DNA of 64,000 nt from Aromatoleum aromaticum EbN1. GTDB lineage: Bacteria; Pseudomonadota; Gammaproteobacteria; Burkholderiales; Rhodocyclaceae. A model generated the notes under the pieces. The model was not told the DNA's origin, made no database searches, and was given only the letters and a program-made list of their open reading frames with translations. Positions 1-9,990 of this stretch are shown in pieces. Position 1 is the first letter of the stretch. Each line of letters starts with the position of its first letter. The position numbers and the translations under genes were made by a program. Where the stretch lies: contig NC_006513.1 of the NCBI RefSeq assembly GCF_000025965.1, positions 620,001 through 684,000 of the forward strand. Reading direction: 5' to 3'.

Positions 1-1
1 C

Positions 2-244
2 GATGCGGGCGGAGCGCTGACCTGGATCGAACGGCGCGCGTTGTCGGAAAAACGCACCGTGATGGTCGCCGTGCCGCGGGCCGTGGTGCGCCAGCACCCG
101 GCAGACGAGGCGTCGGCGGCATTCGAGACCGTCAAGGATGCAGTCCTCGAATTCGTCGCGCAATCGGGCGATGGCTGGATCCAGGTCCGCCACAAGGACG
201 GCACGCAGGGCTACCTCAAGATCAGCGAAGTGTGGGGGCTTTGA
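2..244 (+). CDS. SH3-domain protein (C-terminal part)
   Basis: The frame is open from base 2 to the TGA at 242-244, so the gene starts left of the window and only its last 80 residues are seen. The stretch VPRAVVRQHPADEASAAFE followed by GWIQVRHKDGTQGYLKISEV is typical of bacterial SH3 (SH3b, DUF1058-like) domains, which usually bind peptidoglycan or act as periplasmic adaptors. The stop lies 5 bases before the gpsA start, so the two are probably cotranscribed. The substrate is unknown, and any signal peptide would be outside the window. Confidence 0.75.
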   Translation, partial: DAGGALTWIERRALSEKRTVMVAVPRAVVRQHPADEASAAFETVKDAVLEFVAQSGDGWIQVRHKDGTQGYLKISEVWGL

Positions 245-249
245 CTCGG

Positions 250-1236
250 ATGCGCATCGCCGTCTTCGGCGCCGGTGCCTGGGGCACCGCCTTGGCGCTC
301 GCGTTCAGCGCGCGCCACGACGTCGTGCTGTGGGGTCGCGATGCAGGCCACATCGACACCCTCGCCGCGACGCGGCACAACGAGCGTTACCTGCCCGGCG
401 TGCCCTTTCCGGAAGAACTGGCCCTGACGGCCGACTTCGCCGCCGCTGCCCGCGCCGCCGACCTGCACCTCGTCGTCACGCCGCTCGCTGGCCTTCGCGC
501 CGCCGTGGGCGAACTCAACACACTGCAGCCCGACACGCCGTTGATCTGGGCATGCAAGGGTCTCGAAGCGGGGACCGGCAAGCTGCCGCATGAAATCGTC
601 GCCGAGGAGCTCGGGCCCGCAGCCCGCTGCGGCGTATTGACCGGCCCCAGCTTCGCCGCCGAAGTCGCCCGCGCAATGCCGACCGCGGTGACGCTGGCAG
701 CGACCGATCCGGCTTTCGCCCGTCGCTGGGTTCCTGCACTGCACCAGCCGCGCTTGCGCATTTACGCGAACTCCGACCTCGTCGGCGCCGAGATCGGCGG
801 CGCGATCAAGAACGTGCTCGCGATCGCCGCAGGTGTCTCCGACGGCATGGGATTCGGCCTCAATGCGCGCGCAGCACTGATCACCCGCGGACTCGCCGAA
901 ATCGCGCGGCTCGCCGAAGCCCTTGGCGGGCGCCCCGAAACCCTGATGGGCCTCGCCGGCATGGGGGACCTGATCCTGACCTGCACCGGCGACCTGTCGC
1001 GCAACCGACGCGTCGGACTCGCACTCGCCCAAGGCAAGACCCTCGCCGAGATCCTCGGCGAACTCGGCCATGTCGCCGAAGGCGTGTCCACCGCCCGCGA
1101 AGTCGTCAAGCTCGCTGCCCGCCACGACGTCGAGATGCCGCTGTGCGAAGCCGTCGACACCCTGCTCCACGACGCCCGCCTCGGCCCGCGCGAAGTTGTC
1201 GAGCAACTGCTGTCGCGCGAGCCGCGCCGCGAGTGA
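250..1236 (+). CDS. gpsA: Glycerol-3-phosphate dehydrogenase [NAD(P)+]
   Basis: This cytosolic enzyme reduces dihydroxyacetone phosphate to sn-glycerol 3-phosphate, the backbone of phospholipids. The 328-residue product has the N-terminal dinucleotide motif G7-A-G-A-W-G12 and a GGAIKNV segment with the expected catalytic Lys187, and the length is normal for the family. The ATG at 250 is chosen because it puts the Rossmann strand directly at the N terminus; the longer in-frame start at 232 would overlap the upstream SH3 gene. The 5-base gap suggests an operon with that gene. Confidence 0.97.
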   Translation: MRIAVFGAGAWGTALALAFSARHDVVLWGRDAGHIDTLAATRHNERYLPGVPFPEELALTADFAAAARAADLHLVVTPLAGLRAAVGELNTLQPDTPLIWACKGLEAGTGKLPHEIVAEELGPAARCGVLTGPSFAAEVARAMPTAVTLAATDPAFARRWVPALHQPRLRIYANSDLVGAEIGGAIKNVLAIAAGVSDGMGFGLNARAALITRGLAEIARLAEALGGRPETLMGLAGMGDLILTCTGDLSRNRRVGLALAQGKTLAEILGELGHVAEGVSTAREVVKLAARHDVEMPLCEAVDTLLHDARLGPREVVEQLLSREPRRE

Positions 1237-1322
1237 GCCGCAAGGCGTTCGCGCCTGTTGCAGCACCGCAGCGTTCCTCCGTCCGCCCCCGTCGCTTCCC
1301 CCCGGGGCAGACGCGCCCGAGC

Positions 1323-1787
1323 TCAAGTCGCGCCGGCAAATCCCAGTTGGCGCCACGCTTCGAAAACGACGACCGCGACCGCGTTCGACAGGTTGACGCT
1401 GCGGTTGGCCGGGCACATCGGGATGCGCAGCGTCTGCATGTCCGGCACCGAATCGAGGACTTCGGCCGGCAGCCCGCTGGTTTCGCGGCCGAAAAGCAGC
1501 ACGTCGTCAGCCCGGTAGTCGACCAGATCGTAGCGTGTCCGGCCCTTTGTGCTCAGCGCCAGCAGGCGCCGGCCGGCGAGCGCGGACAGACAGGCGTTCC
1601 AGTCGTCGTGAACGGTGAGCGTCGTCAGATCGTGGTAATCGAGGCCGGCGCGCGCGAGTTGCCGGTCGGAGAGATCGAAGCCGAGCGGGCGCACGAGATG
1701 CAGGCGTGCGCCGGTGTTGGCCGCGAGCCGGATCGTGTTGCCGGTGTTCGGCGGGATTTCGGGCTGGAAGAGAACGATATCGAGCAT
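1323..1787 (-). CDS. trmL: tRNA (cytidine(34)-2'-O)-methyltransferase TrmL
   Basis: SPOUT-class RNA methyltransferase that modifies the wobble nucleotide of tRNA-Leu isoacceptors using S-adenosylmethionine. The 154-residue product begins MLDIVLFQPEIPPNTGN, the characteristic N terminus of TrmL/YibK, and ends with the knot region containing FGRETSGLP and IPMCPANRSVNLSNAV, which carries the cofactor loop. The ATG at 1787 is preferred over an upstream in-frame start because the family always begins at this strand. It follows comF by a single base, so both are probably on one message. Confidence 0.95.
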   Translation of the reverse strand: MLDIVLFQPEIPPNTGNTIRLAANTGARLHLVRPLGFDLSDRQLARAGLDYHDLTTLTVHDDWNACLSALAGRRLLALSTKGRTRYDLVDYRADDVLLFGRETSGLPAEVLDSVPDMQTLRIPMCPANRSVNLSNAVAVVVFEAWRQLGFAGAT

Positions 1788-1788
1788 G

Positions 1789-2490
1789 TCAGTGGGGGGA
1801 AGGTGTGCGCGCGACGACGAGGTTTTCGACGCGCGCGGCGCCATGCATCTTGAGCGTGCGGGCGAGCTCGTCGAGCGTCGCGCCGGTCGTCATGACGTCG
1901 TCGACGACGATCACTGTGCGGCCGGCAAACGAGGCCTCGCAACGGAAGGCGCCCCGCATATTGACGCTTCGCTCCTTCCACGGCAAGGACACCTGCGGCA
2001 CGGTGTTCAGCGCGCGCGCAACCGCCACGAGTTCGAGCGGCAAGCCCCATGCGCGTCCGAGCGGACGGGCGATCTCGACGGCCTGGTTGAAGCCGCGCTG
2101 GCGCAGCCGACGGACATGCAGCGGCATCGGCAGCAGGACCGCAGCCGGCCGGGGAGCGCCGAGCGGCAACAGCACCTCGGCGAAAAAATTCGCCAACGCC
2201 AGCCGGTGCCGATACTTGAGCCCCTGGACGATACGATCCACGGGAAAAGCGTACGCAAACGCGGCGCGGCTCGCATCGAACGCCGGGGGATTGTGCAGGC
2301 AGCGCCCGCAGGTGGCACCCTCGACAGTCGGAACGGCACATACCGGGCACGAAGCCGGCTGGCGCGGCAGATCGTTCCGGCAGGCGCTGCACAGCGCGGC
2401 TGCGCCCGACATCGAACCGCACACGAAGCACTCCTGCGGCATCAGCAGATCTGCGATCCGGCGCGCGCGAAAGCGCAACGCATCGAGCAC
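1789..2490 (-). CDS. comF: ComF family phosphoribosyltransferase-like protein
   Basis: ComF proteins combine an N-terminal four-cysteine-pair zinc element with a type I phosphoribosyltransferase domain and are needed for natural transformation where tested. Here four CxxC-type pairs are visible (CFVCG, CSAC, CPVC, CGRC), then RGFNQ and the PRPP loop VIVVDDVMTTGATLDE near the C terminus. The start is uncertain: no ATG lies in the expected region and no clear Shine-Dalgarno is seen. GTG at 2490 gives the usual short helix before the zinc element; TTG at 2499 or 2511 is possible. It is divergent from bioB and 1 base upstream of trmL. Confidence 0.9.
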   Translation of the reverse strand: MLDALRFRARRIADLLMPQECFVCGSMSGAAALCSACRNDLPRQPASCPVCAVPTVEGATCGRCLHNPPAFDASRAAFAYAFPVDRIVQGLKYRHRLALANFFAEVLLPLGAPRPAAVLLPMPLHVRRLRQRGFNQAVEIARPLGRAWGLPLELVAVARALNTVPQVSLPWKERSVNMRGAFRCEASFAGRTVIVVDDVMTTGATLDELARTLKMHGAARVENLVVARTPSPH

Positions 2491-2556
2491 GTTTGACAAG
2501 ATTTCCGCCAATGAAGGAACATGCGAAGCTTCGCATTACATCCCGGAACCGCTTTC

Positions 2557-3543
2557 ATGACAATGACTTCAGCGCCCGCTGCCGAACGCCCGGCCGCCCC
2601 GGCCGTACCCCGCATCAAGTGGACCGTGGTCGAAGCCGTCGAGCTGTTCGAACAGCCTTTCATGGACCTGCTCTTCCGCGCGCAGCAGGTGCATCGCGCA
2701 CATTTCGACCCGAACGCGGTGCAGCGCTCGACGCTGCTGTCGATCAAGACCGGCGGCTGCTCGGAAGACTGCGGCTACTGCTCGCAATCGACGCGCCACA
2801 ATACCGGGCTAGACCGTGAACAGCTGCTGAAAGTGGCCGAAGTCGTCGAGCACGCGAAAGCGGCGAAAGCGAAGGGAGCGTCGCGCTTCTGCATGGGCGC
2901 GGCGTGGCGCGGGCCCAAAGACAAGGACATGGAGACGGTGCTGGCGATGGTGCGCGAGGTCAAGGCGCTCGGCCTCGAGACCTGCGTGACCCTCGGCATG
3001 CTCAAAGGCGACCAGGCGCTGCAGCTCAAGGAAGCCGGCCTCGACTACTACAACCACAATCTCGACACCGCGCCGGAGTTCTATGGCCAAGTCATCACGA
3101 CGCACACCCTGGCGGACCGCCTCGACACGCTCGAACAGGTGCGTGGCGCCGGCATCAACGTCTGTTCCGGCGGCATCGTCGGCATGGGCGAGGGACGGCG
3201 CAGCCGGGCCGGCCTGCTGGTGCAACTCGCGAACATGGCGTCGCCGCCGGAATCGGTGCCGATCAACAACCTCGTACCGGTGCCCGGCACGCCGCTCGAA
3301 AACGTCGACAAGATCGATCCGTTCGAATTCGTCCGCACGATCGCCGCGGCCCGCATCATGATGCCGACGAGTTTCGTGCGCCTGTCCGCCGGGCGCCAGC
3401 AGATGAGCGACGAGCTGCAGGCGCTGTGCTTCATGGCCGGTGCGAACTCGATCTTCTACGGCGACCGCCTGCTGACGACCGACAATCCCGACACCGACCG
3501 CGACGAGGCGCTGTTCGCGCGCCTCGGCCTGCGTCCCGTCTGA
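2557..3543 (+). CDS. bioB: Biotin synthase
   Basis: Radical SAM enzyme that inserts sulfur into dethiobiotin. The CxxxCxxC iron-sulfur motif is at C68, C72 and C75 ([13 protein letters not shown]), and [17 protein letters not shown] and the C-terminal [11 protein letters not shown] are standard BioB motifs. The 328-residue length is normal. ATG at 2557 is preferred because GGAAC lies at a suitable distance; the ATG at 2521 has its purine-rich stretch only 2 bases away, and 2563 is another nearby option. bioC starts 5 bases after the stop, making a short biotin operon. Confidence 0.97.
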   Translation: MTMTSAPAAERPAAPAVPRIKWTVVEAVELFEQPFMDLLFRAQQVHRAHFDPNAVQRSTLLSIKTGGCSEDCGYCSQSTRHNTGLDREQLLKVAEVVEHAKAAKAKGASRFCMGAAWRGPKDKDMETVLAMVREVKALGLETCVTLGMLKGDQALQLKEAGLDYYNHNLDTAPEFYGQVITTHTLADRLDTLEQVRGAGINVCSGGIVGMGEGRRSRAGLLVQLANMASPPESVPINNLVPVPGTPLENVDKIDPFEFVRTIAAARIMMPTSFVRLSAGRQQMSDELQALCFMAGANSIFYGDRLLTTDNPDTDRDEALFARLGLRPV

Positions 3544-3548
3544 GCCGG

Positions 3549-4442
3549 ATGAGCGCTCCGGCCGACTTCACCCTCGCCCGCGAACTCCTCGTCCGGCGCT
3601 TCGGCCGTGCCGCGGCGACCTACGACGAGGTTGCGGTGCTCGCGCGCGAAGTCGCGCGCCGGATGGACGAGCGGCTCGACTACATCCGCATCGAACCGAA
3701 GCGCATCCTCGACCTGGGCTGCGGCACCGGCGCGGATTTCGGGGGGCTCGGCAGGCGCTACCCGAAAGCGATGCGCATCGGCGCCGATTTCGCGCTGCCG
3801 ATGCTGGACCGCGCACGCGGCGAGCGCAGCCTCTTCGGGCGGCTGCGCTCACTCGGCCGCAACGCGCCGCCGTCACTCGTCTGTGCCGATGCGTCCGCCC
3901 TCCCGTTCGCCCGTGCCAGCCTGTCGCTGGTGTGGTCGAACCTGCTGCTCAACTGGCTAGCCGATCCGCTGCCGGCGTTGCGCGAGATGCACCGCGTGCT
4001 CGAGACGGACGGCCTGCTGATGTTCTCATCGCTGGGGCCGGACACGCTGAAGGAGCTGCGCGCCGCCTTGCCCGACACCCACGGCACGCGGGTGCACCGC
4101 TTCATCGACATGCACGACCTGGGTGACGCGCTGGTCGCAGCCGGCTTCTCCGATCCGGTGATGGACATGGAAGTGCTGACGCTGACCTACGCCAACCTCG
4201 ACGAACTGCTGCGCGACCTGCGGCTTTCCGGCAGCGCCAACGCGAGCCGGGCGCGGCCCCGCGGGCTCTCGGGCAAGTCGGGCTGGGCCGCGGCGCGCAA
4301 TGCCCTCGAGGCGCTGCGCCGCGACGGGCGCCTGCCGGCGACTTTCGAGATCGTCCAGGGCCACGCATGGAAAGCGCAGCCGAAAACGACCGAGGACGGC
4401 CGCGCGGTCATGCAGTTCCAGCCGCGCAAGCTGCGGGGATGA
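3549..4442 (+). CDS. bioC: Malonyl-[ACP] O-methyltransferase BioC
   Basis: BioC methylates the free carboxyl of malonyl-ACP so that the fatty acid machinery can build the pimeloyl chain of biotin. The 297-residue protein has an N-terminal RRFGRAAATYDEVA stretch typical of BioC and the SAM-binding motif ILDLGCGTG at about residues 53-61. It lies directly after bioB. Its TGA overlaps the ATG of the next gene by four bases (ATGA), so translation is probably coupled. The neighbourhood makes BioC much more likely than a generic methyltransferase. Confidence 0.93.
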   Translation: MSAPADFTLARELLVRRFGRAAATYDEVAVLAREVARRMDERLDYIRIEPKRILDLGCGTGADFGGLGRRYPKAMRIGADFALPMLDRARGERSLFGRLRSLGRNAPPSLVCADASALPFARASLSLVWSNLLLNWLADPLPALREMHRVLETDGLLMFSSLGPDTLKELRAALPDTHGTRVHRFIDMHDLGDALVAAGFSDPVMDMEVLTLTYANLDELLRDLRLSGSANASRARPRGLSGKSGWAAARNALEALRRDGRLPATFEIVQGHAWKAQPKTTEDGRAVMQFQPRKLRG

Positions 4443-5098
4443 ACGCTCCGCTCCCGCCCCGACTGGTGTGGCTGTTCGACCTCGACAACACGCTGCACAA
4501 CGCCAGCGCCCACATCTTCCCGCACATCAACCGCAGCATGACAGCGTACCTCGAGCAGCACCTGTCGCTGAGCCCGGAGGAAGCGAACGCGCTGCGGGTT
4601 CACTACTGGCATCGCTACGGAGCGACGCTGCTCGGCCTCGTGCGCCACCACGGCACGAACCCGCACCACTTTCTCGAGGCGACGCATCGCTTCGAGAAAC
4701 TGCACAAGCTGATGGTGTTCGATCGCGCGCTGCGCTCGATGCTGCGTCGTCTGCCGGGGCGCAAGATCGTGTTCTCGAACGGCCCGCAGCGTTACGCCGA
4801 AGCGGTCGTCGAGGCGATGGGCATCCGCCGGCATTTCCATGACGTGTTCGGCATCGAGCAAATGCGCTTCCATCCGAAGCCCGGCGTGCAGGCGTTTCGC
4901 CACCTGCTCCACGACCACCGCCTGGATCCGCGCCGCTGCGTGCTCATCGAGGATTCGGCCGAGAACCTGCGCACCGCGAAGCGGCTCGGCATGAAGACCG
5001 TGCTGGTCGGCGAGGGCCTGAAGCAGCCCGCGTATGTCGACATGAAAATCAGTTCGATCCTGCGCCTGCACCGTGCCGCCCGGCCGTGGCTCGCCTGA
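4439..5098 (+). CDS. HAD-family pyrimidine 5'-nucleotidase
   Basis: The 219-residue product is a HAD hydrolase with the nucleophile motif FDLDNTLH (D14 and D16), KIVFSNGPQ as the second motif, and the acidic EDSAENL motif near the C terminus. The helical cap (MTAYLEQHL, YWHRYGATLLGL) resembles the SDT1/PPN1-like pyrimidine 5'-nucleotidase group, which removes phosphate from UMP or CMP; the substrate is inferred from family only. Its ATG overlaps the bioC stop as ATGA. The three-gene bioB-bioC-HAD order could reflect nucleotide salvage or just a shared transcript. Confidence 0.85.
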   Translation: MNAPLPPRLVWLFDLDNTLHNASAHIFPHINRSMTAYLEQHLSLSPEEANALRVHYWHRYGATLLGLVRHHGTNPHHFLEATHRFEKLHKLMVFDRALRSMLRRLPGRKIVFSNGPQRYAEAVVEAMGIRRHFHDVFGIEQMRFHPKPGVQAFRHLLHDHRLDPRRCVLIEDSAENLRTAKRLGMKTVLVGEGLKQPAYVDMKISSILRLHRAARPWLA

Positions 5099-5116
5099 CC
5101 CCGGGACGGAAAAAGC

Positions 5117-6207
<1,091 letters not shown>

Positions 6208-6213
6208 TCGTAC

Positions 6214-6316
6214 AGATGGTGACGAGCCATCTCCCGCTTCACCTCCCTGAGCGGGTGCCTTAATCCAGTTAAGGCGTTTGACCCCGGGCTTTATCCCCTT
6301 TAGCCCGGGGTTTTTT
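6214..6316 (+). ncRNA. Candidate small RNA at the spf/ErsA position (convergent with engB)
   Basis: Four consecutive hairpins are visible on the plus strand: GATGG/CCATC (6215-6219 with 6227-6231), CCCGCT/AGCGGG (6233-6238 with 6250-6255), CCTTAA/TTAAGG (6258-6263 with 6269-6274) and a strong terminator at 6282-6316. The second loop, TCACCTCCCTG, is C-rich and complementary to Shine-Dalgarno-like sequence. In Escherichia coli Spot 42, and in Pseudomonas ErsA, an sRNA lies next to and convergent with engB (yihA); this element has the same arrangement. ErsA is sigma-22 dependent, matching the promoter type seen here. Sequence homology to either RNA was not tested. Confidence 0.65.
6282..6316 (+). 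terminator. Rho-independent terminator of the candidate sRNA
   Basis: CCCCGGGCT (6282-6290) pairs perfectly with AGCCCGGGG (6302-6310) across an 11-base loop and is followed by six T residues on the plus strand. Both neighbouring protein genes are on the minus strand, where no T run follows the stem, so the terminator serves a plus-strand transcript that encodes no visible protein. Confidence 0.85.
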
Positions 6317-6366
6317 ATTGCCCCGGTGGTTTATCCGCCCAGTTTATCCGCCCACGGCGGGACAGG

Positions 6367-7017
6367 CTACTTCCCTGCCGCGCGCAACTGGGCGGGGGTA
6401 GGAATTGCCGGCAGATCGTCGCTAGGCAGACCGAGCCAGCCAGCCACCTTGTGCTCGACCTCTTCCATGCCGATTTTCTTCAGGCTCGAGAACAGTTGCA
6501 CGCTGATCTGCGGCCCGAGTGCCGCGACTTCGCGGCGAACGCTGGCGAGCGTGGCCGCAGCCTCGTTGCGCGACAGCTTGTCGCATTTCGTCAACAGCAC
6601 ATGAATCGGCCGCCCTCCGGGCACGAACCAGTCGATCATCTGGCGGTCGAGGGGCGTGAGCGGATGGCGCGAATCCATGATCAGCACCAGTCCGATCAGG
6701 TTTTCACGTTTGCGCAGATAGTGCTCGAGCAGCCCCTGCCATTGACGGCGGATGTTTTCCGGCACTTTCGCGTAGCCGTAACCGGGCAGGTCGACGAGCA
6801 CCGCCCCGCAATCGAGGCGAAAGAAATTGATCAGCTGGGTGCGCCCGGGCGTCTTCGACACGAATGCCAGACGTGTATGATCGGCAAGCGTATTGATGGC
6901 GCTCGACTTCCCGGCGTTGGAGCGTCCGGCGAATGCGATTTCCGCGCCCTCCGGAGGAGGCAGAGCCCCTGATTTTGCAATGGAAACTTCGAATCGTGCG
7001 TTACGGAAGATCGGCAT
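6367..7017 (-). CDS. engB: Ribosome biogenesis GTP-binding protein EngB (YihA/YsxC)
   Basis: Essential small GTPase linked to assembly of the large ribosomal subunit. The 216-residue product has G1 GRSNAGKSS (31-39), G2 TPGRT (56-60), G3 DLPGYG (76-81) and G4 TKCDKL. ATG at 7017 gives the usual short N terminus before the GTPase fold; a GTG at 7059 would add 14 residues without support. It is divergent from the cytochrome gene and its 3' end faces the candidate sRNA. Confidence 0.96.
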   Translation of the reverse strand: MPIFRNARFEVSIAKSGALPPPEGAEIAFAGRSNAGKSSAINTLADHTRLAFVSKTPGRTQLINFFRLDCGAVLVDLPGYGYAKVPENIRRQWQGLLEHYLRKRENLIGLVLIMDSRHPLTPLDRQMIDWFVPGGRPIHVLLTKCDKLSRNEAAATLASVRREVAALGPQISVQLFSSLKKIGMEEVEHKVAGWLGLPSDDLPAIPTPAQLRAAGK

Positions 7018-7060
7018 CTGGGAATCGGCAAGAACAAGGGCGGGGTTAGAGGCGCCCACC

Positions 7061-7090
7061 TTGCATCGCGCAAAACGGGGTACTTAGTAT
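7061..7090 (+). promoter_or_regulatory. Candidate sigma-70 promoter for the cytochrome c gene
   Basis: TTGCAT at 7061-7066 and TAGTAT at 7085-7090 are separated by 18 bases. The predicted start near 7097 leaves a leader of about 40 bases before the ATG at 7137, which has GAGGA upstream. No other good promoter is visible in this gap. Confidence 0.45.
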
Positions 7091-7136
7091 AGAATAACGC
7101 GTTTGTGACGACCGCTCACGGCTTTCTGAGGACACC

Positions 7137-7763
7137 ATGATCAAGCGTTCCCTGCTGCTCCCGCTGCTGCTGGTTGCCGGCGGCCTTCAGGCCCAAGAAC
7201 CGGCTCCCGATCTTGCAAAGGCGAAAATGACGGCTGAAACCGTCTGCGCCGGCTGCCACGGACCGGATGGCAACAGTCCGATTTCGGCCAATCCAAAGAT
7301 CGCGGGGCAGCACGAGGAATATCTCTACAAGCAGCTGAGAGCGTTCAAGTCATGGGACGGCAAGCCGCCCGAGCGCGAGAACCCCATCATGGGCGCCATG
7401 GTGGCCGGACTCGAAGACGCGGACATGAAAGCGCTCGCGGTCTACTTCGCGTCGCAGAAGCTGCAGCCCGAGAGCGCGAAGAATGCGGAGACGGCACAAC
7501 AGGGCCAGGACATCTGGCGTGCCGGCATCACCGCGAAAGGCCTGCCGGCCTGCTCGGGCTGTCACGGCCCGACCGGCGCAGGCATGCCGGTCCAGTATCC
7601 GCGCATTGCAGGCCAGTTCGCCGAGTACACCGAAGCGCAACTGAAGGCCTTCCGCGACGGCGTACGCAAGAACGATCCGAACCTGATGATGCAGACGATC
7701 GCGCTGAAGATGACGGACGCGGAAATCAAGGCGGTCGCGGATTACGTGGCAGGACTGCGTTAA
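7137..7763 (+). CDS. Diheme cytochrome c (c4-like)
   Basis: Periplasmic electron carrier, 208 residues with a signal peptide (KRSLLLPLLLVAGGLQAQ) and two covalent heme sites, CAGCH at 37-41 and CSGCH at 138-142. The two halves are similar to each other, as in cytochrome c4, which passes electrons from the bc1 complex to terminal oxidases or nitrogen-oxide reductases. Methionines at 84 and 87 and the NLMMQ stretch in the second half are plausible distal ligands. GAGGA precedes the ATG. It has its own promoter candidate and a terminator at 7796-7817, so it appears monocistronic. Confidence 0.9.
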   Translation: MIKRSLLLPLLLVAGGLQAQEPAPDLAKAKMTAETVCAGCHGPDGNSPISANPKIAGQHEEYLYKQLRAFKSWDGKPPERENPIMGAMVAGLEDADMKALAVYFASQKLQPESAKNAETAQQGQDIWRAGITAKGLPACSGCHGPTGAGMPVQYPRIAGQFAEYTEAQLKAFRDGVRKNDPNLMMQTIALKMTDAEIKAVADYVAGLR

Positions 7764-7795
7764 GAACCGAACAGCGGGATCGCAGTTCGTGAACG

Positions 7796-7817
7796 GGGTG
7801 GTTCGGCCACCCTTTTT
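7796..7817 (+). terminator. Rho-independent terminator after the cytochrome gene
   Basis: GGGTGG (7796-7801) pairs with CCACCC (7807-7812) across TTCGG and is followed by five T residues. It lies 33 bases after the cytochrome stop codon. Confidence 0.8.
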
Positions 7818-7965
7818 CTTGCCGGCCCCCGAACCGCCAGCCACGAATGTCCGGGCGCAACTGACGAGCGCCCTCGACCAGAACACGAGTTGCCGCGCAG
7901 ACGGTCGAGCGTGCAATGATAATCAGCAGTGTGGCGGCGCGCCGCCGCGGCAAGGGATGAGAGTC

Positions 7966-9219
7966 ATGAAACAGAACTCCGGCGCGAAGCCCGCGCCCCG
8001 CTCCCCCCACCTGACCACCGCCGAAGCGCGGCGAACGATTCTGGAAAGCCTGGCGCCGATAAGCGGGTGGGAACGCGTGGCGGTCCGCAACGCGCTCGGG
8101 CGGATTTTGCTCGAGGACGTGATCGCGCCGTGCAACGTGCCGGCCCACGACAACTCCGCGATGGACGGCTATGCCGTGCGGTTTCGCGATCTCGAGGCCC
8201 GGCCCGAAACGGCGCTTGCGGTGGTGGGCACCGCGTTCGCCGGCAAACCGTTTTCGGGCATCGTCGGTGCGGGACAGGCAGTTCGGATCATGACTGGCGC
8301 ACCGATTCCGCAAGGCGCCGACACCATCGTCGTGCAGGAAATGGCCCGCGCCGCCGACAGCCAGGTGTTCATCCCGCCGGGACAGCAGGCAGGGCAAAAC
8401 CTGCGCCGTGCGGGCGAGGATCTCGCTCTCGGCAGCGTCGCACTGCCGGCTGGAAAGCGCTGCGGCCCGGCCGAACTCGGGTTGGTCGCTTCGCTCGGCA
8501 TCGCCGAAGTCACCGTGCGCCGGCGCCTGCGTGTCGCGTTCTTCTCGACCGGCGACGAACTTGCGTCCATCGGCAAGCCGCTCGCACCGGGCGAAGTCTA
8601 CGACAGCAATCGCTACACACTCTTCGGCGCGCTTTCCCGTCTGGGCTGCGACATGCTCGACATGGGCGTCGTGCCAGACAACCCGACGGCCCTCGAAGCA
8701 GCTTTTCGCGGTGCCTCGGCCGATGCGGACGTGATCCTGACCAGCGGCGGCGTGTCGGTCGGCGAGGCCGATTTCATCCGCGAGCTGGTGAATCGCCTCG
8801 GCGAGGTCGCGTTCTGGAAAATCGACATCAAGCCGGGCCGCCCGATGGCTTTCGGCCGTATCGGCGATACCTGGCTGTTCGGCCTGCCGGGCAATCCGGT
8901 CGCAGTGCTGGTGACTTTTTACCAGTTCGTGCAGGATGCCCTGCTCGTCCTCTCCGGCGTTTCGCCGCTGCCGGAACCCGCGCTGTTCGAAGTTTCGTGC
9001 GGAGAAGCGATCCGCAAGCAGGCCGGCCGCCGGGAGTTCCTGCGCGGCCAGCTGGGAACGGTCGACGGCCGGCAGACGGTGCGCCTCGCGGGAGCGCAGG
9101 GCTCGGGAGTGCTGCGGTCAATGTCCGAGGCGAACTGCTTCATCGTCCTGCCCGAAGAACGCGGCGACGTGGCAGCCGGAGAACCGGTTATGGTGCAGGT
9201 TTTCGACGGACTGATCTGA
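7966..9219 (+). CDS. moeA: Molybdopterin molybdenumtransferase MoeA
   Basis: Inserts molybdate into adenylated molybdopterin to finish the molybdenum cofactor used by enzymes such as nitrate reductase. The 417-residue product shows NVPAHDNSAMDGYAVR, GAPIPQGADTIV, STGDEL, the MoaB/Mog-type LTSGGVSVGEADF and GLPGNPV, all MoeA signatures. ATG at 7966 is chosen because AAGGGA lies 8 bases upstream; the open frame extends to 7789 but that part reads as leader. rpiA follows after 27 bases. No other molybdenum cofactor genes are in the window. Confidence 0.95.
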   Translation: MKQNSGAKPAPRSPHLTTAEARRTILESLAPISGWERVAVRNALGRILLEDVIAPCNVPAHDNSAMDGYAVRFRDLEARPETALAVVGTAFAGKPFSGIVGAGQAVRIMTGAPIPQGADTIVVQEMARAADSQVFIPPGQQAGQNLRRAGEDLALGSVALPAGKRCGPAELGLVASLGIAEVTVRRRLRVAFFSTGDELASIGKPLAPGEVYDSNRYTLFGALSRLGCDMLDMGVVPDNPTALEAAFRGASADADVILTSGGVSVGEADFIRELVNRLGEVAFWKIDIKPGRPMAFGRIGDTWLFGLPGNPVAVLVTFYQFVQDALLVLSGVSPLPEPALFEVSCGEAIRKQAGRREFLRGQLGTVDGRQTVRLAGAQGSGVLRSMSEANCFIVLPEERGDVAAGEPVMVQVFDGLI

Positions 9220-9246
9220 AGCGACGTTTCACCGGATGGACATTCA

Positions 9247-9909
9247 ATGACCCAGGACGAACTCAAGAAGGCAGCCGCGATCGCGGCACTCGACTACGTC
9301 GAAAACGGAATGATCGTCGGCGTCGGCACCGGCTCGACCGTCAATCATTTCATCGACGGTCTGGCCGGCATCAAGGGCCGGATCGCGGGAGCGGTGTCCA
9401 GTTCGGAAGCCAGCGCACGCCGCCTGCAGGCCCACGGCATCCCGGTTCTGGATCTGAACGACATCACCGACCTGCCGGTGTACGTGGATGGAGCCGACGA
9501 GATCGATGGCGGGTTTTGCATGATCAAGGGCGGAGGCGGCGCGCTGACCCGCGAAAAGATCGTCGCGGCGGTTGCGCGCCGGTTCATCTGCATCTGCGAC
9601 GCGAGCAAGAAGGTCGCCTGTCTCGGCCGCTTTCCGCTGCCGGTCGAGATCATTCCGATGGCCCGCGCCTACGTCGAACGCGAACTGGTCCGGATCGGCG
9701 GTCGGCCCGAACTGCGCGAGGGATTCGTCACCGACAACGGCAACCTGATCGTGGACGTGCACGGCTTGATGATTACCTCACCGCGCGCGCTCGAGACCGA
9801 GCTGAACCAGATTGTCGGGGTGGTCACCAATGGCCTGTTCGCGCGCCGCGGCGCGGACGTGCTGCTGCTGGCAACGCTCGCCGGGGTCGAGCGACAGGTT
9901 GCAAACTGA
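9247..9909 (+). CDS. rpiA: Ribose-5-phosphate isomerase A
   Basis: Interconverts ribose 5-phosphate and ribulose 5-phosphate in the pentose phosphate pathway, and also feeds phosphoribulokinase if a Calvin cycle runs. The 220-residue product carries GTGSTVNHF (phosphate loop), YVDGADEID (catalytic aspartates) and [11 protein letters not shown] (catalytic glutamate region), all standard for RpiA. Length is normal. It follows moeA closely and may share its transcript. phoU starts 81 bases later. Confidence 0.96.
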   Translation: MTQDELKKAAAIAALDYVENGMIVGVGTGSTVNHFIDGLAGIKGRIAGAVSSSEASARRLQAHGIPVLDLNDITDLPVYVDGADEIDGGFCMIKGGGGALTREKIVAAVARRFICICDASKKVACLGRFPLPVEIIPMARAYVERELVRIGGRPELREGFVTDNGNLIVDVHGLMITSPRALETELNQIVGVVTNGLFARRGADVLLLATLAGVERQVAN

Positions 9910-9990
9910 GAAGCGCGCGCTCCCGACGCTCACCTGAAACATTCCGGTCATTTTTTGCTGCTAGCCTCCTCGCACACAGGGGATTCCAAC

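Noticed and set aside
9944-9960. GGTCATTTTTTGCTGCT upstream of phoU as a Pho box
   Set aside because: Only a fragment of one 7-bp half-site matches; the spacing and second half-site are wrong.
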